Below, in pieces: positions 1 through 8,990 of a stretch of DNA of 64,000 bases. Source of the stretch: Paractinoplanes atraurantiacus. GTDB lineage: Bacteria; Actinomycetota; Actinomycetes; Mycobacteriales; Micromonosporaceae. Below the pieces are notes generated by a model. It was not told where the DNA came from. It saw nothing but the letters and a program-made list of their open reading frames with translations, and did not search any database. Within the stretch, counting starts at the first letter, position 1. Each line of letters begins with the position of its first letter. A program made the translations under genes and the position numbers. The stretch lies in assembly GCF_900215205.1 (NCBI RefSeq), contig NZ_OBDY01000002.1, forward strand, positions 391,867-455,866, written 5' to 3'.

Positions 1-1
1 C

Positions 2-2602
2 AGGGTGGCGGGCGCCCGCCTGGGGCCGGTGGCACGCGTTCCGCTGCTGGCGACCATTGCCGCCCTCGTTCACGAATCGGATGACAGCGGCACTCTGCCG
101 ACCAGCCGGTCGAAGCTGTACGACCGATTCGTCGACCATCTGCTCGACGGCCGACAATCACTGGAGAGGTTTCGTGACGCGGTCGATCCGGACCTGCTCA
201 AGAGGGGTATCGGTGGTAGGAAGTTCGCGGAATGGTTGTGGCCAGATCTTCGGAATCACGCGACCGAGCTCCTGAACGTCTGCGGGGCCGCTTGGGTCGC
301 CGATCCCGAGGTACGGCTGATCAGGGTGGCCTCGGACTGGCTTCGCGAGCACGGACGTTTAGATCCGATGGCCGTCACACCGGACGGCGAGCGCCTCGTC
401 CGCCAGCTCCTGCTCGCCACCGGCGTCTGCGTGCTTCGCGGCGAGCGGGTGGAATTCGCCCATCAAAGCTTCGGCGAGTACTTCGCGGCCCGTGTCGGCG
501 CGGCGGATATCGAACTCGGCGCCTGGATGGAGCTGGCACGCAATCCTACGACCCGGAGCTTGGCCACGTTCGTCGCCGCCCGCCGTCTGGACGCGGACGC
601 TTTGGCAACGGGCTTACTTGAGGCCGGCGCCACGGCGGCCGCCGGCGACCTGCTGGTGGACGGCATATCCGTGCCGGCGGAGACCCGGACCCGGATCCTC
701 AATGAGCTGCTGACCCACGTCATCGGCGAGACGGAGCAGGCGCCCGAGGCGCTGCGTCTGCTCGCGGAGCTGAGCCTCGACGGCGAGGTGTTGAACCGCT
801 TGGCGGAGACCGCGCGGGAGCCCAGCCTGTCGATCTGGCCCCGTGCGCTGATCGCCGATCAGGTGGCCAGCCTGGACTCAGAACTGGGTGACACACTGCT
901 GCGACAGGTCGCTGAGCAGGGTGACGGCGTGGTGCGATCCTGGATCGCCGATGCCCTGATGGAGCACGGCGGCAGGGTGGACGTGCTGATGCGCACTCCG
1001 TTGGACGATGAGGGGCCGTCCGATGAGTCCCGACCGCTCGGGGTCCTGGCCAGACAGGCACTTGCGCGGCGTCTTACTGATGTGCGCGCCACCGAGTCCG
1101 AGCGCCTGGCTGCCGCGCGCCAGCTTGCCCTCGGCGGGGACCTCGCGCCGTTGCAGGCCATGGTTGAGGCGGTCGACATTGACCCTGTCGATCGAGTACG
1201 GGCTGCCTCTGCCCTTGCGGATGCGGGCCAGCCCGAGCCGCTGCGGTCCGCATCCGGTTCCGATTCACCCAGTGTCGCCTACGCGGCTGCAGTAGCCCTT
1301 TTTGAACGTCGGGATGTGACGGCAGAAAGGGCGTTGCACGATGTCGTGCACCGGTTTGCTTCCTACCCGGTCGCGTTTGGTGCCGCTTCTCGCGCCGCAG
1401 ACCTGGGAGATCGCATACCGCTGCGGTGGCTGGTCCGCAACGCTGGCCAGCCGCAAATCCAGCTCGCCGCGGCGCGCCGGCTGGCGGCTCTCGGTGAGAC
1501 CGCCGCCCTTGGTTGGTTGCTCGATGAGGAAAACCTCGAACCTGCCGTGGAAGCGGTTGCTCTCGCCGAGCAGCTTTCGGCGGGTGATCGGGCGGCTTTG
1601 CCCCGCCTGTCGGCCGTGATGAGCCGCTGGGGCCTGGCCAGCAGACGGCAGATCGACGTGCGGATGCTGTTGGCCGTGTCCGGTGACGAGGCGGCGCGTG
1701 CCGCGCTCTATCGGATCCTGCGACGGCCGTCAGACTCGTACAGCGCGGTTCAGATCGCCACTTCCCTGGCACGATCGGGAGATCCGCGAGCGTTCGCCTG
1801 GCTTCGGTCGGTTGCCTACGACCCCGGATGGCCCGATGTCGCACGAGTACGAGCTGCTGCAGCTCTCACCACTCCCATGCCTGGGCAATACAGAACTCCC
1901 GGGGCCCACCGGGACGTGGTGGACTACCTTGTCGGCACGGCGTCCAAGCCGAATCTCCGAGTACGTGCCGCGACGATTGCGCTTCGCCAGTGGGGTGATT
2001 CTCGTCCACTCTTCGCGCTCGCGAGTGACCAGACATTACTTCCAGATGCTCGCGCAGACGCTGTGCAGATCCTCGCCGATCTCGCGCTCGGCTCGGACGT
2101 CCCCGAAGCGCATGAGTTCTACCTCATCGACGCCGCGCGTCCTGCTCACCGCCGGACGGACCGGGAAACCGACAAGGAGCACGTACCGCCGGCGCAGCGG
2201 CGATACCTGGCATCTCTCGCCGAAGACGACCCGACACCGGACATCGTCCGTATAGCGGCGGCACCGCTCTTGCCAGACGCGGATAGCCAGCGAGTGCTGA
2301 CCGCTATCGCCGACACGGCGAGAACGGCAGAGCGAAAGCTTGCGGCCATCCGGCGGCTCGATGCCGTCAACTCGGCAGCGGCGACCGAGGCCTTCCGGCG
2401 CCTCGTCCTAGATCGCCGTCTGCTCCGCCCCTATCGGTGGTGGCTGATCGCTACTAACACCGATCTTCTGCCAGTCGACGACGCGGACTTCCTAGAGGTA
2501 TTGCTGGACAGCCCCGGAGACCGTTGGCTGGTCTTCCGCATCGCTCGGCTCTCCGTCAGTGCACCCGAGCGGGTCCTCCCATCGCTGCGCCGGGACACGT
2601 AG
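2..2602 (+). CDS. NACHT/STAND NTPase, C-terminal part with HEAT-like repeats (5' partial)
   Basis: The frame is open from the first bases, so the gene begins outside the window; the GTG at 5 is probably not the start. The first ~170 visible residues look like the helical/winged-helix part that follows a NACHT ATPase (a PLLATI segment, then HQSFGEYFAAR near residue 155, the usual F-x-H-x-(S/T)-F-x-E-Y-F-A-A signature). The remaining ~700 residues are alanine/leucine-rich helical repeats with recurrent R-A-A-x-A-L-A and short D/G turns, like HEAT/armadillo repeats. The Walker A/B motifs must lie upstream. Such proteins are STAND sensors, in bacteria often antiphage, where the repeats recognise a trigger and the N-terminus carries the effector. 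The effector cannot be seen here. A second NACHT gene lies 1.6 kb downstream. Confidence 0.75.
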   Translation, partial: RVAGARLGPVARVPLLATIAALVHESDDSGTLPTSRSKLYDRFVDHLLDGRQSLERFRDAVDPDLLKRGIGGRKFAEWLWPDLRNHATELLNVCGAAWVADPEVRLIRVASDWLREHGRLDPMAVTPDGERLVRQLLLATGVCVLRGERVEFAHQSFGEYFAARVGAADIELGAWMELARNPTTRSLATFVAARRLDADALATGLLEAGATAAAGDLLVDGISVPAETRTRILNELLTHVIGETEQAPEALRLLAELSLDGEVLNRLAETAREPSLSIWPRALIADQVASLDSELGDTLLRQVAEQGDGVVRSWIADALMEHGGRVDVLMRTPLDDEGPSDESRPLGVLARQALARRLTDVRATESERLAAARQLALGGDLAPLQAMVEAVDIDPVDRVRAASALADAGQPEPLRSASGSDSPSVAYAAAVALFERRDVTAERALHDVVHRFASYPVAFGAASRAADLGDRIPLRWLVRNAGQPQIQLAAARRLAALGETAALGWLLDEENLEPAVEAVALAEQLSAGDRAALPRLSAVMSRWGLASRRQIDVRMLLAVSGDEAARAALYRILRRPSDSYSAVQIATSLARSGDPRAFAWLRSVAYDPGWPDVARVRAAAALTTPMPGQYRTPGAHRDVVDYLVGTASKPNLRVRAATIALRQWGDSRPLFALASDQTLLPDARADAVQILADLALGSDVPEAHEFYLIDAARPAHRRTDRETDKEHVPPAQRRYLASLAEDDPTPDIVRIAAAPLLPDADSQRVLTAIADTARTAERKLAAIRRLDAVNSAAATEAFRRLVLDRRLLRPYRWWLIATNTDLLPVDDADFLEVLLDSPGDRWLVFRIARLSVSAPERVLPSLRRDT

Positions 2603-2972
2603 TTCGTAGTAAGAGAGCCACTTCCGAGCATGCTTGTTGCCTGTGAAGTCAAAGCGAGCGTCTGCTCAACGACTTAGCGGGGCTTGCCCAGGTTTTGATG
2701 CCGGAGGTCTTGGGCTTGGGGCTCTTCAGCCCAAGGCTATGAGGTCCCCCGGTTTGGTGGAGCTCGTCTACAGGCCGTGAACAACGACGGCGGCCGCGTA
2801 CCGAGATCGTCAACGTGGATTGCCCGGTGCCGACGGTGGCGGTTCCCTGGAGAGCAACCGCGACACGCCGCTCGGGCGGCCCGGTGGTTCACCGGACGTC
2901 CGTCAGCGTCGTCCGGCCGTAGCGGCGTGTCGCGGAAGAGCGCCGGTTTCGGCGTCGGCCCGAAGTGGTACG
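2603..2972. other. gap without a recognisable gene
   Basis: No convincing coding frame was found; the short open frames here have no family resemblance. The only structured element is a hairpin at 2709-2735. The stretch separates the NACHT gene from a series of truncated gene ends and is probably decayed DNA. Confidence 0.5.
2709..2735 (+). terminator. possible hairpin terminator
   Basis: CTTGGGCT (2709-2716) can pair with AGCCCAAG (2728-2735) around an 11-nt loop. It lies ~105 nt after the stop of the first gene. There is no U-run, so the function is uncertain. Confidence 0.3.
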
Positions 2973-3180
2973 GAGACGGTCGCCGTCGAGCGGGCGGTGG
3001 GCCGGATCTGCGCCGAGCAGGTCACCCCGTGCCCGCCGGATATCCCGGCGTTGCCGCCCGGCGAGCGGATCAGCACCGAGGTGCTCGACTATCTGCGTAC
3101 CGAATTGCAGGCCGGAATGGTCGTGCCCGATCCCGCAGACAAGAGCCTCGCCACTGTCCGAGTTTTGTCACGAGCCGATG
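2973..3180 (+). pseudogene. remnant: C-terminal end of an Orn/Lys/Arg decarboxylase
   Basis: One frame reads as the C-terminal domain of PLP-dependent basic amino-acid decarboxylases: a V-E-R-A-V-G-R-I-C-A-E segment, then Q-V-T-P-C-P-P-D-I-P-A, then P-G-E-R-I and V-L-D-Y-L-R. In intact relatives the middle motif is TPYPPGIP. The PLP domain is absent, no start or ribosome-binding site is seen, and the frame runs past the usual end into unrelated sequence. This is a gene stump without expected function. It adjoins two more stumps. Confidence 0.55.
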
Positions 3181-3237
3181 AGTACGTCTGGGGCCGGCGC
3201 CAGTTTCTTGTAGTTAGGAAGCCGTCGTTGCCGGGTG

Positions 3238-3376
3238 CTACTCGTGGGCCTGGAGGCCTTGGAGTAGGTAGAGCACGGCGAGGGCCGTGGCAAGGGATCG
3301 GAGAAGAAGCCGCAGCGCCCGTTCGGGAAGGTGGGGTTGAAGCCGGGCACCGAGGTAGCCGCCGAGGCGCACCGTC
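3238..3376 (-). pseudogene. remnant: C-terminus of a TauE/SafE-type permease
   Basis: On the minus strand about 45 codons before a stop read as the last transmembrane helix and tail of a TauE/SafE sulfite-exporter-like permease: GGYLGARL, then LPERALRLLL, then a hydrophobic helix ending LLQGL. Everything N-terminal is missing. At about 3371-3376 the sequence passes directly into the oppositely oriented flavoprotein remnant, which implies a recombination or deletion junction. Confidence 0.5.
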
Positions 3377-3960
3377 ACCGCCGACCGGGTCGTGGCCGCC
3401 ACCGGCTTCCGGCCCGACCACAGCATCACCTGTGAGCTACGCCTCGACCTCGACCCGATCCTGGGCTGCACTCGCTCGCTCGCCGAGCTCATCGATCCGA
3501 ACGAGGACTCCCGCAGCGCCATCACCCCGCACGGCTACGCCGAACTCAGCCACGCCGAACCGAACTACTACGTCGCCGGCATGAAGTCCTACGGACGGGC
3601 CCCGACCTTCCTCATGACCGTCGGTTACAACAGGTCCGCTCGATCACCGCCGCCCTCGTCGGAGACTTCGACGACGCCGAGGAGATCCAACTCGAGCTCC
3701 CCGAGACCGGCGTGTGTAGTACCGGGCTCGGTGCCGAGCAGGCTGCTCGTGACGTAGCGGCCCGGTTCGGTGTCGACCCGGAGATACCCGCCGCCCTCGC
3801 TACCGCCACCATCTCCGTGCTACCCACCGCCGCGGACACCAGCGAGGCCGTGCGAGTCGCGGCAGCCCAGATCGGCCTCGACCCGCAACTCGCCTTGCGG
3901 ATCGCCGCTTTCGACGACGAACCCGGCTGCCTGCCCAGCGTCGCCGGACTCATAAGCCTC
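3359..3960 (+). pseudogene. remnant: C-terminal part of an FAD/NAD(P)-dependent flavoprotein, frameshifted
   Basis: The frame opens after a TAG at 3356 and reads VVAATGFRPD, the ATG motif plus C-terminal FAD contact region of class-B-type flavoprotein oxidoreductases, then SHAEPNYYVAGMKSYGRAP. Near 3628-3635 the match jumps by one base: the continuation V-R-S-I-T-A-A-L-V-G-D and LELPETGVCST is in the next frame, so one base has been lost. The N-terminal Rossmann domains are absent. The tail (to ~3960) keeps coding character but is not recognised; beyond this the sequence has no protein-like reading. Relatives often sit in arsenic or stress clusters; here it is a dead fragment. Confidence 0.55.
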
Positions 3961-4184
3961 ACCCCCTCCGCAACCGGAAGATGCTGCCGACACCCGATGC
4001 CCACCGACAGGCAGGCACCGGCCGCGATCCATCCGTGCCCAGATGGATCGGCGACGAGAACACCTTCACACCCGCCGCCGGATCGCCGACCCGCCACACC
4101 GACGGTGCCACCGAGCCCGATCGCTGTCTGGCAGAATGCCTCAAGCAGCCGACAGGGTCATCGCGGAACGTGTGAGGGTCACGC

Positions 4185-6866
4185 GTGGGAATTTCGGTCC
4201 AAACACGAAAGCATCTATGGGGGCGCGCCCACAACCGCTGCGCTTTCCCGCAGTGCCGGCAAGAACTCACCACCGACCTGACTGACCCGAGCACCGGAAA
4301 GACCTTCCCGACCGTTGTCGGCGAGGAAGCACACATCCGATCGTCACGGCCGGACGGCCCCCGCCATGACCCCGACTATGCCGACGACGTCAACGGCTAC
4401 GAGAACCTGATCCTGCTCTGCCCGCTCCACCACACCATGATCGACGCCGAAAACGGCCGCGGCTACGACGTCGAAACCCTCGTGAAGATGCGCAGCACTC
4501 ACGAGCGCCAAGAGAAACGCACCGAACACATCGACCGAGTCACCCAGCTCTACCTCGGCGAGCAATACGGTGTCGATGACAAGATCCTCTTCGAGCAAGC
4601 CGAACTGCGCGGCCCCAGCGTCGACGCCATGTTCGTCGACGTTCCGTTCGGCTGCCGACGTAACGCCCCACCGGCCGAGTTCATGGCGCGCATCGCCGCC
4701 GACCATCCAGGAGACACCGACCCCGTCGACGGATACACCGTCACCGGAGCAGCCCAAGCACTCCTGCACCCAGACTGGACGGGCAACGCCCTACTCGTCG
4801 GAGGTCCCGGAGCCGGCAAATCCACCCTCCTGCAATACATCTGCCAATTCCACCGAGCGCGAGCGCTCAACCGGCCCACCTACACCGGCAACCAGCAGCA
4901 ACTTGCCCCCATCACCAACCGGATCCGGATACCGATCCGCATCGACCTCAGACGCTACGCGGACAGGGCCTGGCCCCGGCAACGTACAAACAAGCCGGTG
5001 GAAGCAAAAGCGCGGCGGCGAAACGCCCCAGAAGAGGAAAGGCTGAGCCTTCTCGAATACATCGCGCATCACATCAAGCAGCACAGCGGGGTAAACTTCA
5101 GCCTCGAAGACTTCATTACGCTAATCGCCACCCGTCCGGTCCTCCTGGCATTTGACGGCCTCGACGAAGTCGCCAACCTCCGCGTCCGCACCCAGGTGAG
5201 CGAAGAGATCACTAGTACTCACGACCGGCTGAACACTCTCGCGTACAACCTCGTCATCGTTGCGGCGACTCGCCCAGGAGCAACGACGGCAAGCCTGTGG
5301 TCGTCGCAAAGCTTCCCAATCTTCAACCTTCAACGTCTTACCCACGGCCTGCGCTTGCAGTACCTCCAACAATGGTGCGCCGTCGCAAGACTGACCGGCG
5401 AAGCAGCCGAAAAGCTCCAACGCGTATTCCTCGACAACCAACACGTGCCCCACATTCGCGAACTCGCCTCCTATCCGATGCAACTGGCCATCCTGCTGCA
5501 CCTGCTGCACCGTCGCCAGCTACTGCCGCAACAACGCACCGAGTTGTACCGCGAGTACCTCAAAACCTTCCTCGACCGCGAGCAAACCGAAGACAAAGAA
5601 CCGCTGCTCTACGAACAGCGTAAAGTCATCGAAGACATCCACGCCTACCTCGGCTGGTATCTTCAATCCCGAGCCGAAGACGGAGTCGGCGCCGGCTCAA
5701 TCGACCGACGGCAACTACAAAAACTCGTCCACGAATACCTGGCGGGACGCGAAGACGACCAAGAACTCGCCAAACAACTCTTCTCGGCCATCTCGTCCCG
5801 CGTGCTCTGCCTCGTGGAACGCGAAACCGGTCACTTCGAATTCGAAGTCCAATCGCTTCGCGAATACTTCGCCGCGCTCTACATCTTCGACAACGCCCCA
5901 CCCAGAGGAAAAGGAAACTCACGCGCCGACTGCCTCGACGCGCTACTCGAGCGCCCGTACTGGTCAAACGTCTGCCGCTTCCTCGTCGGCATGTTCTCCA
6001 GCGTCGAGGTCCGCGGCATCCGCCACAACCTGCGCGAGCTCAGCAGGAAACCACTCCTGCGAGCACACCCGCTGCTTCGCTCCACTGCCACGCTCCTTCT
6101 CGACGACCGCACCTTCCAAGGGCAGCCAGACGGCCCCATCCAGGAGATCGTCGACTTCGTCCTCGACGGCCCCGGCGCCGTCCTCGCTGAGGACGGCCTG
6201 CTCGAAGCGTCAGGAACCCCTCTCACGCTGACAGGCGGGGCCGGACGCAAACAAGCCGTCCGGCATCTTCAGGGCAGACTCGCCGAGGACAACCCGCCGC
6301 CCCTGCGCGCAGTCCTCGCCAAAAGCCTTCACCGCCACGCACAGCCGGATGACCGCATCCCCGCATGGTGGTGGGCCACCTTCACCCGCACCGAACCATG
6401 GCTCCAGACCGCAGCAGACCTCACCGCGCTCGGCGGACTGAACCCCACGCAGACAGCGAGGCTCGCGGACGCGCTGCCCCACCTGCGCACCCGCACGAAC
6501 TGGATCACCGAACTACTGGTCCAAGGCGGTTACGACGGCGACACCGACAGCGTGCTCAACGCCTGCGTAACCGACATCAACGACGGCGCAGCCGAACTGG
6601 TCGACCCGCCATCACCGACCACCCCGCTCGGCCGGCTCCTGGAATGCGCGGCCGCCTGCAGCCGTCAAGGCCAACAGCCGCCATCGATCGCCATCGAGCA
6701 ACCCCGTGGCACACGCACCAGAGTGCGTCAACGCGACGGCCGCAAGCTCATTACCGAAGCCGTCACGCTCACCGAAGCTTTACGCCTGAGCCCCAACCCC
6801 GTCGAGGACGACCTCGAGTGGTCCCGACGCCTGACCAAGGTTGGGCGGCTCTGGGGTGATGGATAG
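4185..6866 (+). CDS. HNH endonuclease-NACHT fusion (bacterial STAND defence protein), ends at amber codon
   Basis: An N-terminal HNH nuclease domain has C19 and C24, an E-E-A-H-I histidine at 50, N74, and C79-x2-H82-H83, giving a zinc-knuckle HNH layout. It is followed by a NACHT ATPase with Walker A GGPGAGKST at ~206-214 and Walker B LLAFDGLDE at ~320-328. A helical region follows, with FEVQSLREYFAA near 550. The GTG at 4185 has a GAGGG ribosome site 7-8 nt upstream. HNH-NACHT proteins are known antiphage STAND systems: ligand sensing by the C-terminus should oligomerise the NACHT core and activate the nuclease. The frame ends at TAG 6864-6866, but the same frame stays open and protein-like to 7640 with no ATG or GTG in the first ~200 nt, so this protein may be truncated or read through. 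Confidence 0.85.
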   Translation: MGISVQTRKHLWGRAHNRCAFPQCRQELTTDLTDPSTGKTFPTVVGEEAHIRSSRPDGPRHDPDYADDVNGYENLILLCPLHHTMIDAENGRGYDVETLVKMRSTHERQEKRTEHIDRVTQLYLGEQYGVDDKILFEQAELRGPSVDAMFVDVPFGCRRNAPPAEFMARIAADHPGDTDPVDGYTVTGAAQALLHPDWTGNALLVGGPGAGKSTLLQYICQFHRARALNRPTYTGNQQQLAPITNRIRIPIRIDLRRYADRAWPRQRTNKPVEAKARRRNAPEEERLSLLEYIAHHIKQHSGVNFSLEDFITLIATRPVLLAFDGLDEVANLRVRTQVSEEITSTHDRLNTLAYNLVIVAATRPGATTASLWSSQSFPIFNLQRLTHGLRLQYLQQWCAVARLTGEAAEKLQRVFLDNQHVPHIRELASYPMQLAILLHLLHRRQLLPQQRTELYREYLKTFLDREQTEDKEPLLYEQRKVIEDIHAYLGWYLQSRAEDGVGAGSIDRRQLQKLVHEYLAGREDDQELAKQLFSAISSRVLCLVERETGHFEFEVQSLREYFAALYIFDNAPPRGKGNSRADCLDALLERPYWSNVCRFLVGMFSSVEVRGIRHNLRELSRKPLLRAHPLLRSTATLLLDDRTFQGQPDGPIQEIVDFVLDGPGAVLAEDGLLEASGTPLTLTGGAGRKQAVRHLQGRLAEDNPPPLRAVLAKSLHRHAQPDDRIPAWWWATFTRTEPWLQTAADLTALGGLNPTQTARLADALPHLRTRTNWITELLVQGGYDGDTDSVLNACVTDINDGAAELVDPPSPTTPLGRLLECAAACSRQGQQPPSIAIEQPRGTRTRVRQRDGRKLITEAVTLTEALRLSPNPVEDDLEWSRRLTKVGRLWGDG

Positions 6867-7070
6867 GTTCTACGGCAGGCAGTAGCCGCCGTACCTCCCG
6901 GCGTCGACCTATCGATCATCACGTCCCACGCCCGCGATAACGCCCTCCTCGCGGGTATCACCGAGACAGAGACCCAAGCCCGAGCACGAAAAGGCGACGC
7001 CGCCTGGTGGCGCCTACGCCTGCGGTCAGCAGGCAGCGGCCAGGCCCATCGCCACGGACTATTCTCGCTT

Positions 7071-7640
7071 TTGACGATCGCCCACACCAATGTGGTGATC
7101 GAACTGGCCGACGACCTCAATACCGCGGTCGGCCAACTCGAGATCAAGCACGTTCGGATGCTTGAGAGGGCCCTGAAGACGTTCGGTAGACGCTCCGCGG
7201 GAACGGCCCTCGTCCTCCAGGACCAGTTGAGACGCAACCTCGTCTCCTACTCACCACGCGTCCTTTGGCTACTTCGCGCCGTGGTAACCGAAAGTAGCCT
7301 GGAGCAGGTCAACAGGAAACTCTCCGCGGACTACCGCGAACTACTGGAAACCGGCATAGGCGATATGCGTTCCCTGCTGCGCATAGCCGGGACCGAGAAG
7401 ACCGTGAAAATTGAGACCCTGCGCGGCGTGAGAGACGTCGTCCCCGCCGGAGGGTGGGCGAGCGACGTGAAACTTGGCGTTGTCCAAGCAGCCAAGGCGT
7501 CGGAGATCCTAGGAAATCCAGCCGATTGGCCGGCGGACGTCGTCCAGCGTGCCGTCGAAAATTTCGCCACCAAGATGGCATCTGTCGAACCGATCTCGGC
7601 GCTCGCCGAACGCAATAAATGGTTCTACGACATCAACTAG
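7071..7640 (+). CDS. in-frame continuation of the HNH-NACHT gene (C-terminal sensor part?)
   Basis: This is the same frame as the HNH-NACHT gene. After its TAG the frame is open from 6867 to 7640. A TTG at 7071 could start a 189-residue protein, but no ribosome site is seen and the 68 codons before it also look coding (for example G-D-A-A-W-W-R-L-R-L-R). Read together, the ancestral protein would be ~1150 residues. This part is helical and charged, with no family recognised; by position it would be the end of the ligand-sensing domain. It may be silent, separately translated, or made by amber suppression. Confidence 0.5.
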   Translation: MTIAHTNVVIELADDLNTAVGQLEIKHVRMLERALKTFGRRSAGTALVLQDQLRRNLVSYSPRVLWLLRAVVTESSLEQVNRKLSADYRELLETGIGDMRSLLRIAGTEKTVKIETLRGVRDVVPAGGWASDVKLGVVQAAKASEILGNPADWPADVVQRAVENFATKMASVEPISALAERNKWFYDIN

Positions 7641-7874
7641 AAATATTGCGTCGCGGTGACCAATTAACCTCGGGCTTTCGTTTAGGTCGCCGGCTCGCTC
7701 GATGGAGCGGAGACCGGGATCCGCGTCATGAGCGATCAGCGCAACGAGCCGGCCTTGCAAGACTGGCATGGAAGTTTGGACGTGTATCGCTGATCCCGCG
7801 CTGTCCGGATTGTGATGACCCGCCGGCGTCAGGTCCCTGTGCCGGTGCCGAGAAGGCTCACGGCTGCTGCATCG

Positions 7875-8528
7875 TTATGGCCGGGCTGGGGCGGGCAGGT
7901 GGTTCGGGCGCGGCTCGGTCAGCCGGGCGAGGATGCGCGGTTCGGCCGTAAGGATCGCGATTTGGGTACACGGTTGGTTGGGGCCGGTGCCGCGGATTGA
8001 GATCGCGCGGAGGTCGACGCCGGTGTCGAGTAGTTTGGCGACCATTCGCGCTTTCTGTTTGTTCAGGTACGCGGCGAGGTGGCGGCCGGTCTTGTCGTAC
8101 ACGGCTACGGCGTTCGGGTCGTAGGCGTTGTCGGGTTCGCGGACCAGTTTCACGAGGGTGCCCGGTTGGAAGTCGCCGCTCTTACATGCCTGCTCGTGGT
8201 ATGCCTCCCCGCGTAGTTGCGACATGTAGATTCCGGCGTGCGCGAGGCGTCGATGCGACGGGCCTACAAGCAGTCCGGTGGCGTCTTCGCATAGCCGTAG
8301 GACTTTCTCGCCGCCGGTGTCGCGGTATGAGATCAAGTGCAGCGTTGGTAGTCCGTCGGCGCCGATGAACCGGGTCGCGTCCACGTCGGCTGGGACGTAG
8401 CAACTGTCCTCGCGGGTGCGTTGCACCGGCGGGGCGGCGACGGTCCGGCGTGGTGGCTCGGGCGTATCGCTGGTGTCCGCGGCTGGCGGTGAGGAGCGTC
8501 GTCTGCGGATAGCGTCGAGCAGTCCCAT
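7875..8528 (-). CDS. HIRAN-domain protein
   Basis: The C-terminal ~100 residues match the HIRAN domain: P-G-T-L-V-K-L-V-R-E-P-D-N-A-Y-D-P-N-A-V-A-V-Y, then G-x-H-L-A-A-Y-L-N-K. HIRAN binds DNA 3' ends and is found in repair helicases (HLTF, Rad5); stand-alone bacterial versions are of unknown role. The N-terminus, MGLLDAIRRRR, is basic and is followed by a proline-rich linker. I chose ATG 8528 because MGLLD is a natural N-terminus; the upstream ATG at 8564 has a better-spaced AGGTGAG and is the alternative. It sits beside a truncated integrase and the defence genes, so a link to DNA processing or mobile elements is possible but not shown. Confidence 0.7.
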   Translation of the reverse strand: MGLLDAIRRRRSSPPAADTSDTPEPPRRTVAAPPVQRTREDSCYVPADVDATRFIGADGLPTLHLISYRDTGGEKVLRLCEDATGLLVGPSHRRLAHAGIYMSQLRGEAYHEQACKSGDFQPGTLVKLVREPDNAYDPNAVAVYDKTGRHLAAYLNKQKARMVAKLLDTGVDLRAISIRGTGPNQPCTQIAILTAEPRILARLTEPRPNHLPAPARP

Positions 8529-8696
8529 CCTGGGACTGTGACACGTCGGCCGGACGCTCGGCATCCGCTGACCGGCTCACCTGACTGCGGTGACGGAGCC
8601 AGCGGCAACGGCGAGGCTAAACAGACTCATAGGACGATTCAACCTCGCCGGGCTGGGGCTGTTGCGTCGGCTTGGACACCCTATGAGGAACGACTG

Positions 8697-8910
8697 TCAT
8701 GTGCGGATGCCGAGGTTGTCGAGGCTGGTCGCGAGTGGATGTGGTTGGCCGATGAGTGCGGCGAGGGCGGTGGCGACGGCTTGGAGGTCGGCTTTGGTGT
8801 AGGTCGTGGTGGCGGGGCCGGTGTTGTCGGCGTAGGCGCGGGCGATGCCGTAGCCGAGGTTGCGTTCGACCCAGGTCAGGGTGGTGCGCCGTAGCCGGTG
8901 GGGCCATTCG
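8697..8910 (-). pseudogene. tyrosine recombinase, C-terminal stump
   Basis: About 65 codons match the C-terminus of phage-type integrases: L-R-R-T-T-L-T-W-V-E-R, then GYGIARAYA, then T-T-Y-T-K-A-D-L-Q with the catalytic tyrosine region. It is closely similar to the end of the larger integrase at 62.9-64 kb (HTTLTWVERHFGYAVARAYAG). The fragment lacks the N-terminal core-binding domain and the first catalytic arginine, and the G-H segment before the tyrosine is shortened. It is a dead remnant of a related element. Confidence 0.65.
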
Positions 8911-8939
8911 GCCGAGGTGGGCGCCAGGGGGAGAGATTT

Positions 8940-8954
8940 TGCACTCTGAGTGCA
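8940..8954. promoter_or_regulatory. palindromic operator upstream of the DUF2855 gene
   Basis: TGCACT-CTG-AGTGCA is a perfect 6-bp-arm inverted repeat 36 nt before the ATG at 8991, of the kind bound by TetR-family repressors. No such regulator is adjacent. Confidence 0.45.
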
Positions 8955-8990
8955 CTTGTGTGCTCCGGTGAGGAACTTTAGCGTCGGAGC

